DNA of 64,000 nt. It comes from Branchinecta lynchi (Eukaryota; Arthropoda; Branchiopoda; Anostraca; Branchinectidae). The notes under the pieces were generated by a model that made no database searches, was not told the DNA's origin, and saw only the letters and a program-made list of their open reading frames with translations. Both the position numbers and the translations under genes were made by a program. Positions 1 through 11,060 of this stretch are shown here, in pieces. Position 1 is the first letter of the stretch. Every line of letters starts with the position of its first letter. The stretch spans positions 5,933,572-5,997,571 of the forward strand of contig JAKZAP010000004.1 of the NCBI GenBank assembly GCA_023053575.1. Reading direction: 5' to 3'.

Positions 1-312
1 GGGAGACAGCAGTTCTTGCTCTTATTTGTTCTTGATACTATGCTACTACTATGCTACTGCATAAAATATGCTACTATTAGCAAGACTGGATGCTACTGGA
101 TACTACTACATAAGATTGGACCAGTAGGCACATTAAATGATAGTATTCTATGCTATTACATAGTATTACATGCAACGTTTTCGTACTACTACCATACTAC
201 TACGCAGGCTACAAATTCTTCATCTGGAGCTTGCCGGATGTTAGGCAACGTTTACGAAACAAGCTGAATTTCTCTGAGAGTTTTTTTTTTATCCTTTGTC
301 GTCTTTATTTAC

Positions 313-574
313 CTTGACGTAATTGGCATTGATGTATTCTGCCAAGGGATCCACAGCTTCAACGTTTGGCAGTTTCACCCTAGAGTGGGCATTGGGTATA
401 ACGAATTTGTACCGATTCTTCAGTGCGCTCCCTGCAACTTCCAGTTGATCTGGGTGGTTATTCGGAATGGACCAGAATTCTTCATGAAGTCGTGGAATGT
501 TCGAGAGGACTTCTTTCAACTTATCTCGGTTAAGTGGCTTCTTGGCTGTCAGGAGGAACTGCTCAGGTGACCTG
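313..574 (-). CDS. KIM-type protein tyrosine phosphatase, exon carrying the start of the catalytic domain
   Basis: This exon encodes the N-terminal part of a classical tyrosine phosphatase domain. Visible motifs are EEFWSIPNN, KNRYKFVIPN, SRVKL and YINANYVK. The spacing 'KNRYK..PN..SRV.L....YINANY' is typical of the PTPRR/PTPN5/PTPN7 group, cytosolic or receptor enzymes that dephosphorylate ERK and p38 kinases. The exon is bounded on the minus strand by an acceptor (TTTCTAG, 580-575) and a donor (GGT at 313-311, reading AAG|GTAAAT). It begins with one base that completes a codon and ends in phase 0. The preceding exon at 8556 ends with two bases of a codon, so the two fit directly. The catalytic Cys loop lies in later exons beyond the left edge. 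Confidence is high for a phosphatase and good for the KIM subgroup. Confidence 0.82.
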
Positions 575-668
575 CTAGAAAGGTAACCACTTTAATCCCA
601 AAAAAACGTTCGAAGTGACAGGTGAAACAACAGGCGTTTTTTTCCTCGGCATATGTCCCACACACTTC

Positions 669-935
669 TGAGAGCGTGTTCCATCCTACTTACCATGGTT
701 ACGACGCATGACGTCACGGATCCTGGCATCTTGGCGTCAAGGCTGGAACACATTTTTCTATTTGCACTAAAATATCTTGACGCAAGCTGGTCGGGGCAAC
801 CACGTCACAGAGATCGTAGTTACGTTACGTTACGACGTTCCCGAGCGTCGTAAGCAAACAGTTTCTATTCTGAGAAGGCAGGAACGGAAATATTAACTAA
901 TAGTTAATATTGTTAGACGGGTGGAACACGCACTG
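669..935. mobile_element. MITE with TIR beginning CTGAGAGCGTGTTCCA, copy 1
   Basis: The ends form an imperfect 19-bp inverted repeat: CTGAGAGCGTGTTCCATCC at the left and GGGTGGAACACGCACTGAG at the right. The interior contains the palindrome TGACGTCA. The reverse complement is found at 7581-7893 in the same intron, with clear similarity along the whole length. No ORF; non-autonomous DNA element is the simplest reading. Confidence 0.55.
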
Positions 936-1539
936 AGAATTTGTAACGGTAACATAAGAGTGTCCCACAGATCCTACCCAGAAGCTGAAAATCGGGGAAA
1001 AGCCATTTCGGTTGAATGTTTTTTTTTGCAATAAGTTTAAATGCAACAAATGTAAAATGAAAATCGCACCCCGCGGAAGCGAATGAGCAGTGTTCTCGCC
1101 GATCATCGCTGCCCTAAAACTCCTCTTTTTATCCTAGACTCCCAGCGGTCTGGACTTCGAACAAGACGGGGCAAACTAAGAAAGACCTCCAGCGTCGACT
1201 TTAAACCAGGAAGACTGGTATTTCCTCCTGGACGGCTGGACCCAGATCCTAGCAGGAGATTCCACTCAACCCCAACTACAGCAGCACCAAAAGAAGACCT
1301 AGTCCATCAGAACAAAAAACTAGCCTTACAAAATATAAGATCAAGCATCAAGGAAGCCGAAAGGTTCCCAGCTTGGAAGCCAACTGCTTGAGAAGAAGAA
1401 GAAATCCATTTCCAATTAGAGACAGAACATCAAGATCGGGCCTACACCCTGACCACTTTGCTTTAAAAATAATCTCATTTACGTCTATCTGCTTGGTAAA
1501 CTAGCTCAATTTATTTTTTGGATTTTAATTTGACTTCTG

Positions 1540-2170
1540 CGGCAAATTTTGAACCACACAGTGGGCACCCGTCTATTCGCCCACCCGTCGATTCGCCCAA
1601 CCGTCATTATGCCCAAAATATACGTCACATCCCCCACTTTTTCCGACAGTTCGCCTAACCGTCACAAGACCCAAAATATCCGTCGATTCGCCCACCCGCT
1701 GATTCGCCCAACCGCTGATTCGCCCAACCGTTGATTCACCCAACCGTCGATTCACCCACCCGTCAATTCGCCTACCGTCGATTCGCCCAACCTCGGTTTC
1801 TTGAAGCGTCGATTCACCCACTTCTAAAATCCGTCGATTCGCCCACCCGTCGATTCGCCCACCCGTCTTAAGACCCAAAAAATCCGTCACAACCCCCACT
1901 TTTTCCGACAGTTCGCCTGCCCGTCACAAGACCCAAAAAATCCGTCGATTCGCCCAAAAAATCCGTCACAACCCCCACTTTTTCCGAAAGTTCACCTACC
2001 CGTCACAAGACCCAAAATATCCGTCGATTCGCCCAATTTTCAAAATCAACCTCTGATCTAGCGCGGCCTTTATCACTGAACGCGGTATCAGAAAGTGACT
2101 GAGTTGCAGGGGAATAATTAAGAAGGTTACGATACCGTCCCATGTAAATACGGGTGAATTCTAGTCAATA
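1540..2170 (+). repeat. Minisatellite element, unit about 16 bp (GTCGATTCGCCCACCC), copy 1
   Basis: From 1565 to about 2040 the sequence is a degenerate array of GTCGATTCGCCCA.CC units mixed with longer units containing CACAAGACCCAAAATATCC and CCCCCACTTTTTCCGA. A unique flank follows (TTACGATACCGTCCCATGTA, about 2125-2145). The same array plus the same flank occurs reverse-complemented at 6715-7215, so the array is part of a larger mobile unit rather than a free-standing satellite. Confidence 0.75.
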
Positions 2171-2467
2171 AACCTTGAGCCAGATTGATCAGGAGCATGA
2201 TGTCAGACCTCGGTGCTGACAATGAAGGAGGAAAAAAGAGGATGAATGCAAGAGTAAAACAAGTTTAAAGAACGAGGTGGGCTTCATATTGCGATTACGT
2301 GGTTTGTCAAAGAAATTATGATGCCGCGAGATCAATCAAGTCTCAGTAGAGTGTAAGCACTTCTTACGGATGTCATTCCCAAACTTCCCCTACAAACGAG
2401 CTTATTAGTTTCTTCTCAATCTATTTATCCGTTTATCAATCTATTTATATTCTATTTATCAATCACT

Positions 2468-3170
2468 TTTTCGAGTTAGGGAACTTCCAGATGTGCTAGG
2501 ACGATGAAACTTGGCAGGCGTATCAGGGAACCGACCAAACAAACCTGGAAATAATCAGTTTCTCGATCCGACCATCTGCGGGGAGTAAAGGGCGAAGGAA
2601 TCTTGAAAATTTAGGGCAGTTTGTCACACTTTTTCGAGTTAGGGTACTTCCAGATGTGCCAGGGCGATGAAAATTGGCAGGCAAATCAGGGACCCCACCA
2701 AACTAACTTGGTAAAAATCAGTTCCTGGTCCGACCATGTGGGGGGAGTTCAGGGCGGGGCAATCTGGAAAATTGAGTAGTGCGTAACTTTTGAACGGGTG
2801 ATCGGATTGGAATGAAACTTGAAAACTGAACAAAGGACATATCTCTGATGCCCCATCTGAAGTTCGGAACGGATTCGGTAGCTGTAGGGAAGTTGGGGGG
2901 GGGGCGGAAATCTCGAGAAACTGTTGGAATGGAGGGATCGGAGTGAAACTTGCTGGGAATACTAATATAATTGGACTGGATCCGGACCCTTGGGGGGGGG
3001 GGGTTGGAGGGGAGATTCCCTGAATTCCGGTGATGTCAGTTTTGGGGATTTTCTCGACGAAACTTGGTAGGCATTTCAGGGACCCGACCAAACTAACTTG
3101 GAAATAATGTCTCGATCCGACCATCTCGGGGGGGGGGGGGGGGGGGTGGAGGGAAGGGAATCAGAAATAT
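2468..3170. repeat. Dispersed GAAACTTGG-type repeat, tandem-like block
   Basis: A phrase CGAGTTAGGG.ACTTCCAGATG followed by CTAGGACGATGAAACTTGGCAGGC and GACCAAACTAACTTGG occurs twice within the block, with partial copies further on. The same wording returns at 3346-4192, 27020-28160, 31650-32160, 32440-32671, 37440-38580, 59411-59745 and 60262-61360. Long G runs sit between phrases. No coding potential; a high-copy non-autonomous repeat family. Confidence 0.65.
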
Positions 3171-3171
3171 T

Positions 3172-3345
3172 GAGTTATAATAATAATAATAATTTATTTT
3201 TAACCCACAAATCGTACAAGACGAAAACAGTGGAGTACAAAAGAATATATGAAGACATAATTAGGCAAAACACTACATATACAAACAAAATCTATCAAAC
3301 AGACGAATAAGCCCATGAGAGGGCGACAGACGCGCGTACGCCGTT
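3172..3345 (-). mobile_element. Probable 3' end of a non-LTR element with (TTA)n tail
   Basis: On the minus strand an A/T-rich segment ends in seven or so TTA units (3176-3196 on the plus strand, TAATAATAATAA). A 3' microsatellite tail after a short unique stretch is the usual look of a 5'-truncated CR1/RTE-type insertion, but there is no ORF to confirm it. Confidence 0.35.
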
Positions 3346-4192
3346 TCGGACAGTTTTATGCGTAACTTTGGAACGGATGGTCGGATTTGACTGAACGGAA
3401 CGTCGAATTTGACATGTCTCTGGTGATCTTTTTCATGTCCGGACCGGACCCGACAGTTAGGGGGGGGGGAGACCGGAAAATACGTGACTGGCTGATACTG
3501 GAGAGATGGGATGGAACTTCGTGGGAACAACAAATAGATGCTCTCGATAAATATTTTTCAGAACTGGAGTGACTCCGGCGACTGTGGGGGGAGTTTGAGG
3601 GGGGGGGGGAGGCGGAATTCCGGTGATCACGAGTTAAGGTACTTCCAGCTGTGCTAGGAAGATACAACTTGGCTGGAATATTAGATATTTGACAAGATCC
3701 GAGATTTTCAAATCCGACTATTCCTTAGAGTATCGACCTCGACCGCACAGTAAGAAAAATACTGTTAAGCAAAATATACATTTTCATGATCACTATGAGC
3801 CCATTTAATTTTTGCCTCAAGGGTTTTGCTTACAAATGAAGTTCCGGCTCCCTTAAAGTGCGCATGTTAAGTGCGAAGTCGAAAAGTAATTTTTATCAAA
3901 TGATTCATCTCAACTTATGACAGCGGGTTCAACAGCTATGGGTAGTTGGGAGGGGGTGATCCAAAATCTCAAGAAAAGGTTAGAATGGAGGGATCGGAGT
4001 TAAACTTGATGGGAAGAACAAGCATTTATTCTGGATAAATCGTTTGCACTATTAAACTGGATCCGGAAACTTGGAGGGTGGGGTGGGTGGAGGGGGCCCA
4101 TCCTGAATTCCTGTGATTGCATTTTTCAAGACGAAACTTGGCAGTCATATAAGGGATCCGATCAATCTCACAGAGCCCTTACCTACTACATA
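3346..4192. repeat. Dispersed GAAACTTGG-type repeats, second block
   Basis: Contains GTAACTTTGGAACGGATGGTCGGATT, CAAGAAAAGGTTAGAATGGA and ACGAAACTTGGCAGTCAT, all of which recur in the other blocks. It ends near GTGCAAGTGCCATATGAGC (4188-4206), a motif shared with the family end at 32661-32671. Confidence 0.55.
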
Positions 4193-4924
4193 CAGGTGCA
4201 AGTGCCATATGAGCTTACAGCTCTGGTTCTCTTACTTTATCCGGTTTGCACCGTCAAGTTTGATTAAAGCTTTGTTTTAAGGCCAAGTATCAGGCTCAAT
4301 AATTAATACACCTACTTTCGTGCCGTTGAAAAACGGTAAGTAATGTCTTGTAAAAGTTTTTTTTCAAGGTTATCTTTATTTGCAAAAAAAATCTATCGTT
4401 ATCACTTTCCGCTGCTGAGAGCAGATCTCAAGCGCATACGAAAAAAATAAATAAATCAGAATCGATTGCCGAGACACGGGCACGAAAATCCCAAACAAAA
4501 AAAAATTGGGATATCATACACATTTTTCGGGTGGTTCCAACGACTTAAAATGCCATAGTTCAGGGTGTAGACCCTGAAATTAAAATAGTTAAAAATATTA
4601 ACGGTCCAAAATTTCAACATTTTAAAATGCTCTCAGGGAAGGCTAGTCGTCCTGGTTGAATGTCCGACGACTAACTGTCGGTAGAGGAGGTCAGAATGGC
4701 CCGGGACAAGGGACAGCGAGATTACAAGGGACAGGATTACTACGGAAAATTGTGAAAGGATTATTTTATAGTTCATTAAACTAGAATGATTCAGGCGAAA
4801 GTACGAAGAAATGCCTTTTAAAATTGTTTTCACCACATACAGTGCAACTAGGCAATCTAAACCTTGCACCCTGAAGGTAGGAATTGTTAAAAATAACAAT
4901 TTTGAGATCGCTGTTGGTGTTTCG

Positions 4925-5993
4925 TTTTTGGAATCCCAAAACGTAAGTGACCTTTGACATCGCAAAAGTTGTCCGTCTGTCTGTCTGTCTGCGAGTACGA
5001 TAACTCTCGAAGGGAATTATTTTTATGAAAGTTGGTGTAAGGATTCTTTGGGTCAAGGGTCAGGTCAAGTTCGTAAATGGGCTTTGTAGTCCTATATTTG
5101 GGAGTGGGTTCAAATTAAGGGGCAAACAATATATTTTTAAACAGCTAATGTGATAGTCAATTATGGGGTAAAAAGACATGCTAACAGGAGGGTGAAAACT
5201 ATTTTGTCGCCAGACAAGTATTTCGCCCGGAATCCGGCAAAAACCGGAAAGTTGGGCAAAAGTAAAAGTTTTCTCTGAAGAAAAATATTCTTTGAGCCCA
5301 AGCTGACTTTGAAACATATTCAAACAATGTTTTCAGCGGATATACGTCAGCTGCGGTTCTTCATCAGCGATATTTCGGCGATATAGCTCGAATAAAATAA
5401 ACTGTAGGTGACTTATCCGTTTTGCACCGTCAAAAAAGATATTTGGGCCGTTCTTGGCAAGGGTCCTCGTCAGGCTGTCAACCTTGTGAGTCAACTTTTT
5501 GGTTTCCTTCCCCGACGTTTACTCAGAAGATGACAGCCTGACGAGGACCAAGAAGGGCCGAAATATCGTTCATTTGAAGTTGATTAAATGTTCGATTTAG
5601 GGGTAAGAAGACATGCTGAACACTGAAGTTGATTAGATGACAGATTTAGGGCTAAGAAGAGACGCTGATTCCGTATATGACAATAATTTTTTACTAAGTT
5701 AAAGTTTTATTTGAAGTTGATTAGATGTCCTTTATAGAGATAAGTATATACGCTGAATTCGTTTCTGAATTTTCTCTTTTTGCTGGACAATTGCCGAAAC
5801 CGTAAATTTGGCAGAAGTAAAGCACGAAGTTTTGGTCAGCGTCGTCAAAATAGATATGGCTTATAGAGGTATATCTGAACTTGGTTTTCTCTGATAATTA
5901 GCGTGGCGAAGACTAGATCTGGCGAAGACAAGACCCAGTTGTCTGGATCAAATATTAGATTTTTGGGATCCCATCGAAACCTTGTGTCTTGTT
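4925..5993 (-). repeat. GGGATCCC-terminus repeat family, near full-length copy
   Basis: The left end reads TTTTTGGAATCCCAAAACGT, followed by TTGTCCGTCTGTCTGTCTGT and GATAACTCTCGAAGGGAA; the right end is GGGATCCCATCGAAACC...GTCTTGTTA. Between them lie the family's internal CCGGAATCCGGC.AAAACCGGAAAG phrases. A foldback insertion with hammerhead-like cores occupies about 5310-5565. Orientation is reverse to the copy at 48930. No ORF of note. Confidence 0.7.
5310..5565. mobile_element. Foldback insertion with hammerhead-like motifs
   Basis: A 19-bp perfect inverted repeat is formed by 5462-5480 and 5531-5549 (TGACAGCCTGACGAGGACC on the right arm). The right arm continues through CTGACGA (5538-5544) and, after GGACCAAGAAGGGCC, GAAA (5560-5563). 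The wider segment also contains CTTCATCAGCGATATTTCGG. It interrupts the GGGATCCC-family copy. Penelope-like elements and retrozymes carry such cores, but no reverse transcriptase is present here. Confidence 0.45.
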
Positions 5994-6714
5994 ATTTTCA
6001 AATTACATTGTAATTGAACAGTTGAACAGTTTCAATGGGCGATTATTCCCATCCTGATACTCGGTCCGCTCCTTTCGTTTCACATTCATCACTAGCTCCA
6101 ATTTACTATTGCCTGAACATCTCAAACTGTACAATCGTGGGCATTCTGAATCGTGGGCATTATGGGTTGTAGGCATTTTGAATCGCGGACATTGTGATCG
6201 TGGTCATTATGAGTGTCAGCGCCATTTTTCCTGCTGGACCGATTCAGCTAAAATCAGGCACAGCCCGGAACAACTGGAGTAACAATAGATCCGGTAAAAA
6301 CTTGAGTGAAAAGGTTGACTTATAATTGTCGTCCGCCATCTGTTCTGTGGAAGCTTGTAAAGTTACCGACTAATTAGTACAATCATTTTCCGATTCATCC
6401 GACAAGGGTCATGTATAAGGAAGTATAACACGGATCAGTATATCCCTTGAGCTTCAGTATTCCAGCGGTAATAATTTCAAAATATTCTCCTCTGGGCTCC
6501 CGTCGGAACCTTTAGTATTGCTGCCGACCAAAGGTTAAGCCAACATTGGATCATGTCTGCCGACCAAAGGTATCGGGTAGCACCAACCAAATTTCACTCT
6601 ATTGAGAATTGAACGATCGTGTGTCATTGTAATTTCCTTTAACCGACCAAATAATCGCAATATGTGGCCTACCGCTTTCGGTACATATTGTACCTAAAAA
6701 TATGGTAGCTAGTT

Positions 6715-7215
6715 TTCACCCTTATTTACATCGGACGGTATCGTATCCTTCTTAATTACTCCCCTGTGACTTCTACCAACTTCAATGAAAAGAGCCGCGC
6801 TGGATCAAATGTCGGTTTTGAAAATTGGGCGGATCGACGGATATTTTGGGTCTTGTGACGGGTAGGCGAACTTTCAGAAAAAGTGGGGGTTGTGACGGAT
6901 TTGTTGGGCGAATCGACGGAATTTTTGGGACTTGTGACGGGTTTCGGAAAAAATAGGAGTTGTGACGGTTTTTTTGGGTCTTATGACGGGTGGGCGAATC
7001 GACGGATCATAGAATTGGGTGAATCGACGCTCAAGCAATAGGACGTTGGGTGAATCGACGTTGGGCGAATTGACGGGTGGGCGAACTGACGGGTGGGTGA
7101 ATCAGCGGGTGGGCGAATCAGCGGTTGGGCGAATCGACGGTTGGGTGAATCGACGGATTTTTAGATTGGGCGTATTGACGGGTGGGTGAATCGACGGGTG
7201 GGGGTAGTGACGGCG
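6715..7215 (-). repeat. Minisatellite element, copy 2 (inverted)
   Basis: Reverse complement of 1540-2170, including the flank (TACATCGGACGGTATCGTAT near 6730) and the long units (TGTGACGG, TTTTTGGGTCTT). The unit here reads GGGTGGGCGAATCGACG. Confidence 0.75.
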
Positions 7216-7420
7216 ACCCCACACAGTCCAACACCAGCTCGAAAATTTTTTGCCAAATTTGAGCCACAGTGCGAGCCACAAGAAACATCGTATTTGTCGT
7301 GGAAACAGACTGCAGGCCACACAAAAGATCGTTAGGTTAGGTTTACTCTTTCCAGCCCCACTCTTTTTGAGGGATCGAGGTAAGATGCCTATATTTAAAA
7401 AAAGGCGCTTCCCAGCACGG

Positions 7421-7489
7421 GTCCTCGTCAGGCCGTAGCTAGAAAACAAGCCTCAATCAACTTTCTCCTCGCAATAGCCTGACGAGGAC
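7421..7489. repeat. Small inverted repeat, GTCCTCGTCAGGC
   Basis: Arms 7421-7433 and 7477-7489 are perfect 13-bp reverse complements (GTCCTCGTCAGGC / GCCTGACGAGGAC) with a 43-base loop. The arm sequence is the same as in the foldback at 5462-5549. Confidence 0.6.
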
Positions 7490-7580
7490 TCTTGCTCTAA
7501 CAAGGGCATATGAAGCTTATAAAAAAAAGACTTGAAAGGCCAACAAATCTATCTTATGTTCGGACTTTAGATTCCTACTT

Positions 7581-7893
7581 CCTGAGCGTGTTCCACCCTT
7601 CTAACAATAGGAACTATCAGTTACTATTTTCGTTCCAACCTCATCAAAAGTCACTATGCTGACCGTTCCAACCTTCTCGAAATAGTAACTAACAGAAAAT
7701 ATTTGCTTACAATGCTCGGGAGCGTAATAAGCATGGTAACTACGAATCTCTGTAACGTGATTGATCCGATTATCCCGTGGCATGATATTTGACCGAAAAA
7801 AGAAAAAGGCGTCCCAGCCTTGATGCCAAGAAGCCAAAAATCGTGACGTCATGAGTAGCAACTACGGTAAGTAGGGAGAAACACTCTCCCTGA
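7581..7893. mobile_element. MITE with TIR beginning CTGAGAGCGTGTTCCA, copy 2 (inverted)
   Basis: This is the reverse complement of 669-935, sharing CCAGCCTTGA.GCCAAGA.GCC, CGTGACGTCATG and GGTAAGTAGG. Left end CTGAGCGTGTTCCACCC and right end AGAAACACTCTCCCTGAG are the diverged inverted repeats. Confidence 0.5.
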
Positions 7894-8555
7894 GTACTGT
7901 TAATCCACCTTAAAAGTGCTTCGTTCTAGACTGACTCTTCCATTCTCCTTGTTTGCCGGTATCTAAAGCGGATCGCATCAGAAGCGGAACGGCTCTGATA
8001 GATTTTGAGGCGGACCGGTTCTGATGAGGTCACTGTCTCACCGGTTTTTGCTCTGTCACTGTGTTTGCATGGCTCGGTTTTTGCTTTTGCTGTTTTTGTT
8101 GTCGCTGTTTTAACATGTCTGCTAGGAGTTCACCACGCAACTGAGGAGTCAGGCATGGACTACACTGTCAGGAAGTTTCATAACAGATAAAACAAGCGAC
8201 GTATAACATTTCGGATGTTATATGTTGTGACTTCTCAAACGTTAGGCCTAATAAACACTGCCAGGAAAGCCGAAAAAACACCAAAAAGCATCTGCTGACT
8301 TTTCCGATGTTTCGACGACAAACAGCAGATATTTTTGTTTCGGCTCTTCTTGTATGAATAATAGTTTCAACGCATAATATTTAATAAAAGTAACAGCTAA
8401 CCTCCTTAGTATCAAGTGCTGAAACGGTACATCCTATTGTTATCTGCTACAAAATTTCTGACATTGTAGTTATAGGCACAACTCACTTAGAATAAAGATA
8501 GTTCAACATAGGATCATAGGTCACATGTAATGACCAGTCAATCTGAAGAACTTAC

Positions 8556-9064
8556 TTTTCCTTGGCTGGTTCAATTAGGTTATCATCCAGGTCAACAGCT
8601 TTCAGGGCCAAACTGAGGCTATGTGCAGATCCCCGCCTTTCTTGCAGTTTCTTGCACCGTGAATGTGTGGGTGTACATTGAACACTACTTGCTTCATCAT
8701 CAAGTTTATCTACAGACGTTTTCAAACAAATGTCTTGCAAAGCACCATTATTTACCAGGTCGGAAGGTGCTGAGTATTCCAGTTTTAGCTTCATTACTCT
8801 CAGAGAGCAGGGGCTCAGCTGCTGAAGGAAGTCCTCTCCAAAGAAGTGAGACTTGGGATCCCACAATTTGGGTAAGGGTTCTTTTGATTTGTCTTCAATA
8901 TCATCAGTGATGCAGTCGAACGTGAATCTGTCATGCTGGGGATCAATGTGTGTGTCCCAGACAAAGACACTGTCTGCTCCATCATAGCTACCATTTGTGT
9001 CTGGTACCGACGTGCTGCTATCACTGGTAGACCCCAGGTCCAAGCTGTAATGACTCTTCGTCAT
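8556..9064 (-). CDS. KIM-type protein tyrosine phosphatase, first coding exon with kinase interaction motif
   Basis: The exon encodes 169 residues plus two bases. It is acidic and Ser-rich at the N-terminus, without a signal peptide or membrane segment, so this isoform should be cytosolic. Near residues 145-160 it carries LQERRGSAHSLSLAL, which matches the kinase interaction motif (L..RRGS....L.L) used by PTPRR, PTPN5 and PTPN7 to dock MAP kinases; the Ser is the known PKA site in that family. The start ATG at 9064 has A at -3, and an in-frame TAA lies 15 bases upstream of it, so translation cannot begin further 5' in this exon. The donor GTAAGT begins at 8555. The two leftover bases join the exon at 574 in phase. 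Residues outside the motif are not recognisable to me. Confidence 0.8.
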
Positions 9065-9091
9065 TTTTATCTGCGCTTACATTCGAAGCAC
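9065..9091 (-). other. 5' untranslated part of the phosphatase exon and its acceptor
   Basis: A pyrimidine-rich acceptor TTCTTCTTAG lies just upstream (minus strand, 9101-9092). The 27 bases from it to the ATG contain a stop in frame with the ORF, so this is non-coding leader. It implies at least one further 5' exon at higher coordinates, which I could not place. Confidence 0.5.
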
Positions 9092-11060
9092 CTAAGAAGA
9101 AAACCTTGTTAGGAAAAAAGGTAGGCAATATTCCATTTTCGAGAAGAAAAATATGCGGCATATACACAGCCCTCTCAAAAAAGGGATTTAAAAATACCTT
9201 AAATTGCACTCAAGGGTAATCCAAGATATGGATCTTACTTCTATGGTCATAAAATCCTCCTAAAAATAAGCTGTTTCCTGAGTTACTCAAGGCATCCTTG
9301 AAAAACAAACAGCTACTAAGTGAGCAAGCGGCAGACTAAGCACCTACCCAGTTACAAAAAGCAAGAGCTGCTAGGCGTGCAGGGGAGGGCACATCCCTTT
9401 AATTAGACAAAAAACATCTTTCAACTTAACTTAACATGCTAGTTTGGGTAAGTGGAAATTCTGAAACTGTGTCCAAAATACCGTCAGCTTCAGAATACTA
9501 GGACAGAGAATTAAAGGTAAACATGACAAGTGTTAACAAGGATGACATGACAATTATTTTGGTGAAAAACACAAACTTACGTCGTTGGAATTAAAAGTTA
9601 AATAGGCTACATAAACAGCAGGGTTGACAATTGCCATTCACATAAAAATTTCCGAGCTATGGCAACAAAACAGCAAAACCCCAAAACAAGAGCTGGAATG
9701 TCATATGTCACCACAACTGTAGGTAACTTGTAAAACCAGCTAACATCTGTCAAGGCTGTATCCAAACTTAGTCTGTCATGTTCTGTCTAGAAGACAACTC
9801 CACTTTAAAGAGGCTGGGAATTCCTTCGTAAGCAAAACTCATGAAGCACAAATTATCACGGAGTCAACTTTAACGAGACTAGGAATTCACTTATATGCAA
9901 AACTCTTGAGGCATAAATGATCATGGGCCCTTGGTGATGACAAAAAGTATTGCTTGGTCAAATTATTTTTTGCACTTTGAGGTTAAGATGCAAGCTTTAA
10001 GTGAGCTAGGAAGTCATTTGTATACAAAATCATTGAGACACGAATGATCAAGCTACCTTGGGGAACATAAGAGTTCTGGAATTCGTGAAATGTTCCAGAA
10101 TTCTGCCCCCCCCCCCCCTCCAACCCCACCCCAGTCCGTCACAAAGCCCTGCTTTTTTATACCTTGTTCAAAACGCCAGGTATTCCCAGCATTTAAAATA
10201 GCCTATGCCTAACGCTTGATACCCTATGCCAAATGCAGGGCCCTAACCCTGACCTACTCCAATATAGCCTAAATGATCTGATTGGTTGATTTCTGAGCTT
10301 CATTCGAATCATCAATATTTGATTGGGTTAAGAGTATACAGCATTTAGCATAAGGCATTTTTCTGCGATACAACCGTGGGCCACACACTTCTGAGTGTTT
10401 TTCGGGGAATCACAATTGCGAGCCACACAGTCAATCCCCAAGTTAATACTCATGGAACCGCCGTTTTGACTATTTTTGGGGAGGTGATTTCAAATCTCCA
10501 AAAATAAAAATAAAATTCAAATAATATTTCAATAAATATAACTTATGCTTTTATCCTTACCATTCTGTGCAAAAAGGATGCTCAGTTTTATGTCAACAAG
10601 CTTGTGAAAGTAGTTACTTTGGTTGTTTTGACATTCTTTTGAGGCGGATTTTGAATCTCCCGCTGGAATCTAGCCACAAAATCGACGATCACCTCGGCAG
10701 TTAAGTTGCGTTTTACTGGATTCACTTTTGTTTCGTCAAAGTTTGAAGTTTGGCTCTTGTTTTGTCTTACGTGCGTTTTATTGAGTTCTTGTTTCCGAAA
10801 AGTCAAACTACACCAAACTACGTCGGCGAGGTAGTTTGTAGTTTGAGCTCCGTAGTTTCAGGTTCGAAACTACAGCAAATGGAATGGACAAATAAAACGG
10901 CTTTTAAGCGAAACTACGCCGAAACTACATCCAAAAAAACGCAACTTTAGTCATCGAATTTCAGCCACAAAGCGAGCCACACAAATCTTGTTGAAACACG
11001 CTTGTTGCCTGCACAAAGGACTGTGGAAACATTCTTTTCAAGCCACAATCGACACACAAA
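9092..11060. other. Intergenic or intronic, no gene recognised
   Basis: Upstream of the phosphatase exon. 10107-10120 is a C run. 10130-10390 shares the phrases CTGATTGGTTGATTT, ATCATCAATATTT and TATGCC-rich text with 15570-15790. 10802-10850 is a palindromic stretch (CAAACTACACCAAACTAC against GTAGTTTGTAGTTTG). The rest shows nothing I can name; part of it must be the 5' intron of the phosphatase gene. Confidence 0.5.

Larger units (their letters stand above)
575..8555 (-). other. Phosphatase intron, filled with repeats
   Basis: The 8 kb between the KIM exon and the catalytic exon has a GTAAGT donor at 8555 and a TTTCTAG acceptor at 575. Within it I can name a MITE pair in opposite orientation (669-935, 7581-7893), an inverted pair of minisatellite elements (1540-2170, 6715-7215), GAAACTTGG-type dispersed repeats (2468-4192), a GGGATCCC-family element (4925-5993) and small foldbacks. 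Stretches 936-1540, 4193-4924, 5994-6714 and 7894-8555 hold no gene that I recognise. 6126-6210 has four or five degenerate copies of ATCGTGGGCATT..GA. Confidence 0.7.

Noticed and set aside
1083..1391. 102-codon plus-strand ORF
   Set aside because: Low-complexity polar protein without motif, in the phosphatase intron; no splice context and no second copy to test.
9021..9209. 62-codon minus-strand ORF overlapping the phosphatase start
   Set aside because: It runs through the acceptor site TTCTTCTTAG and is in a different frame from the KIM-containing ORF.
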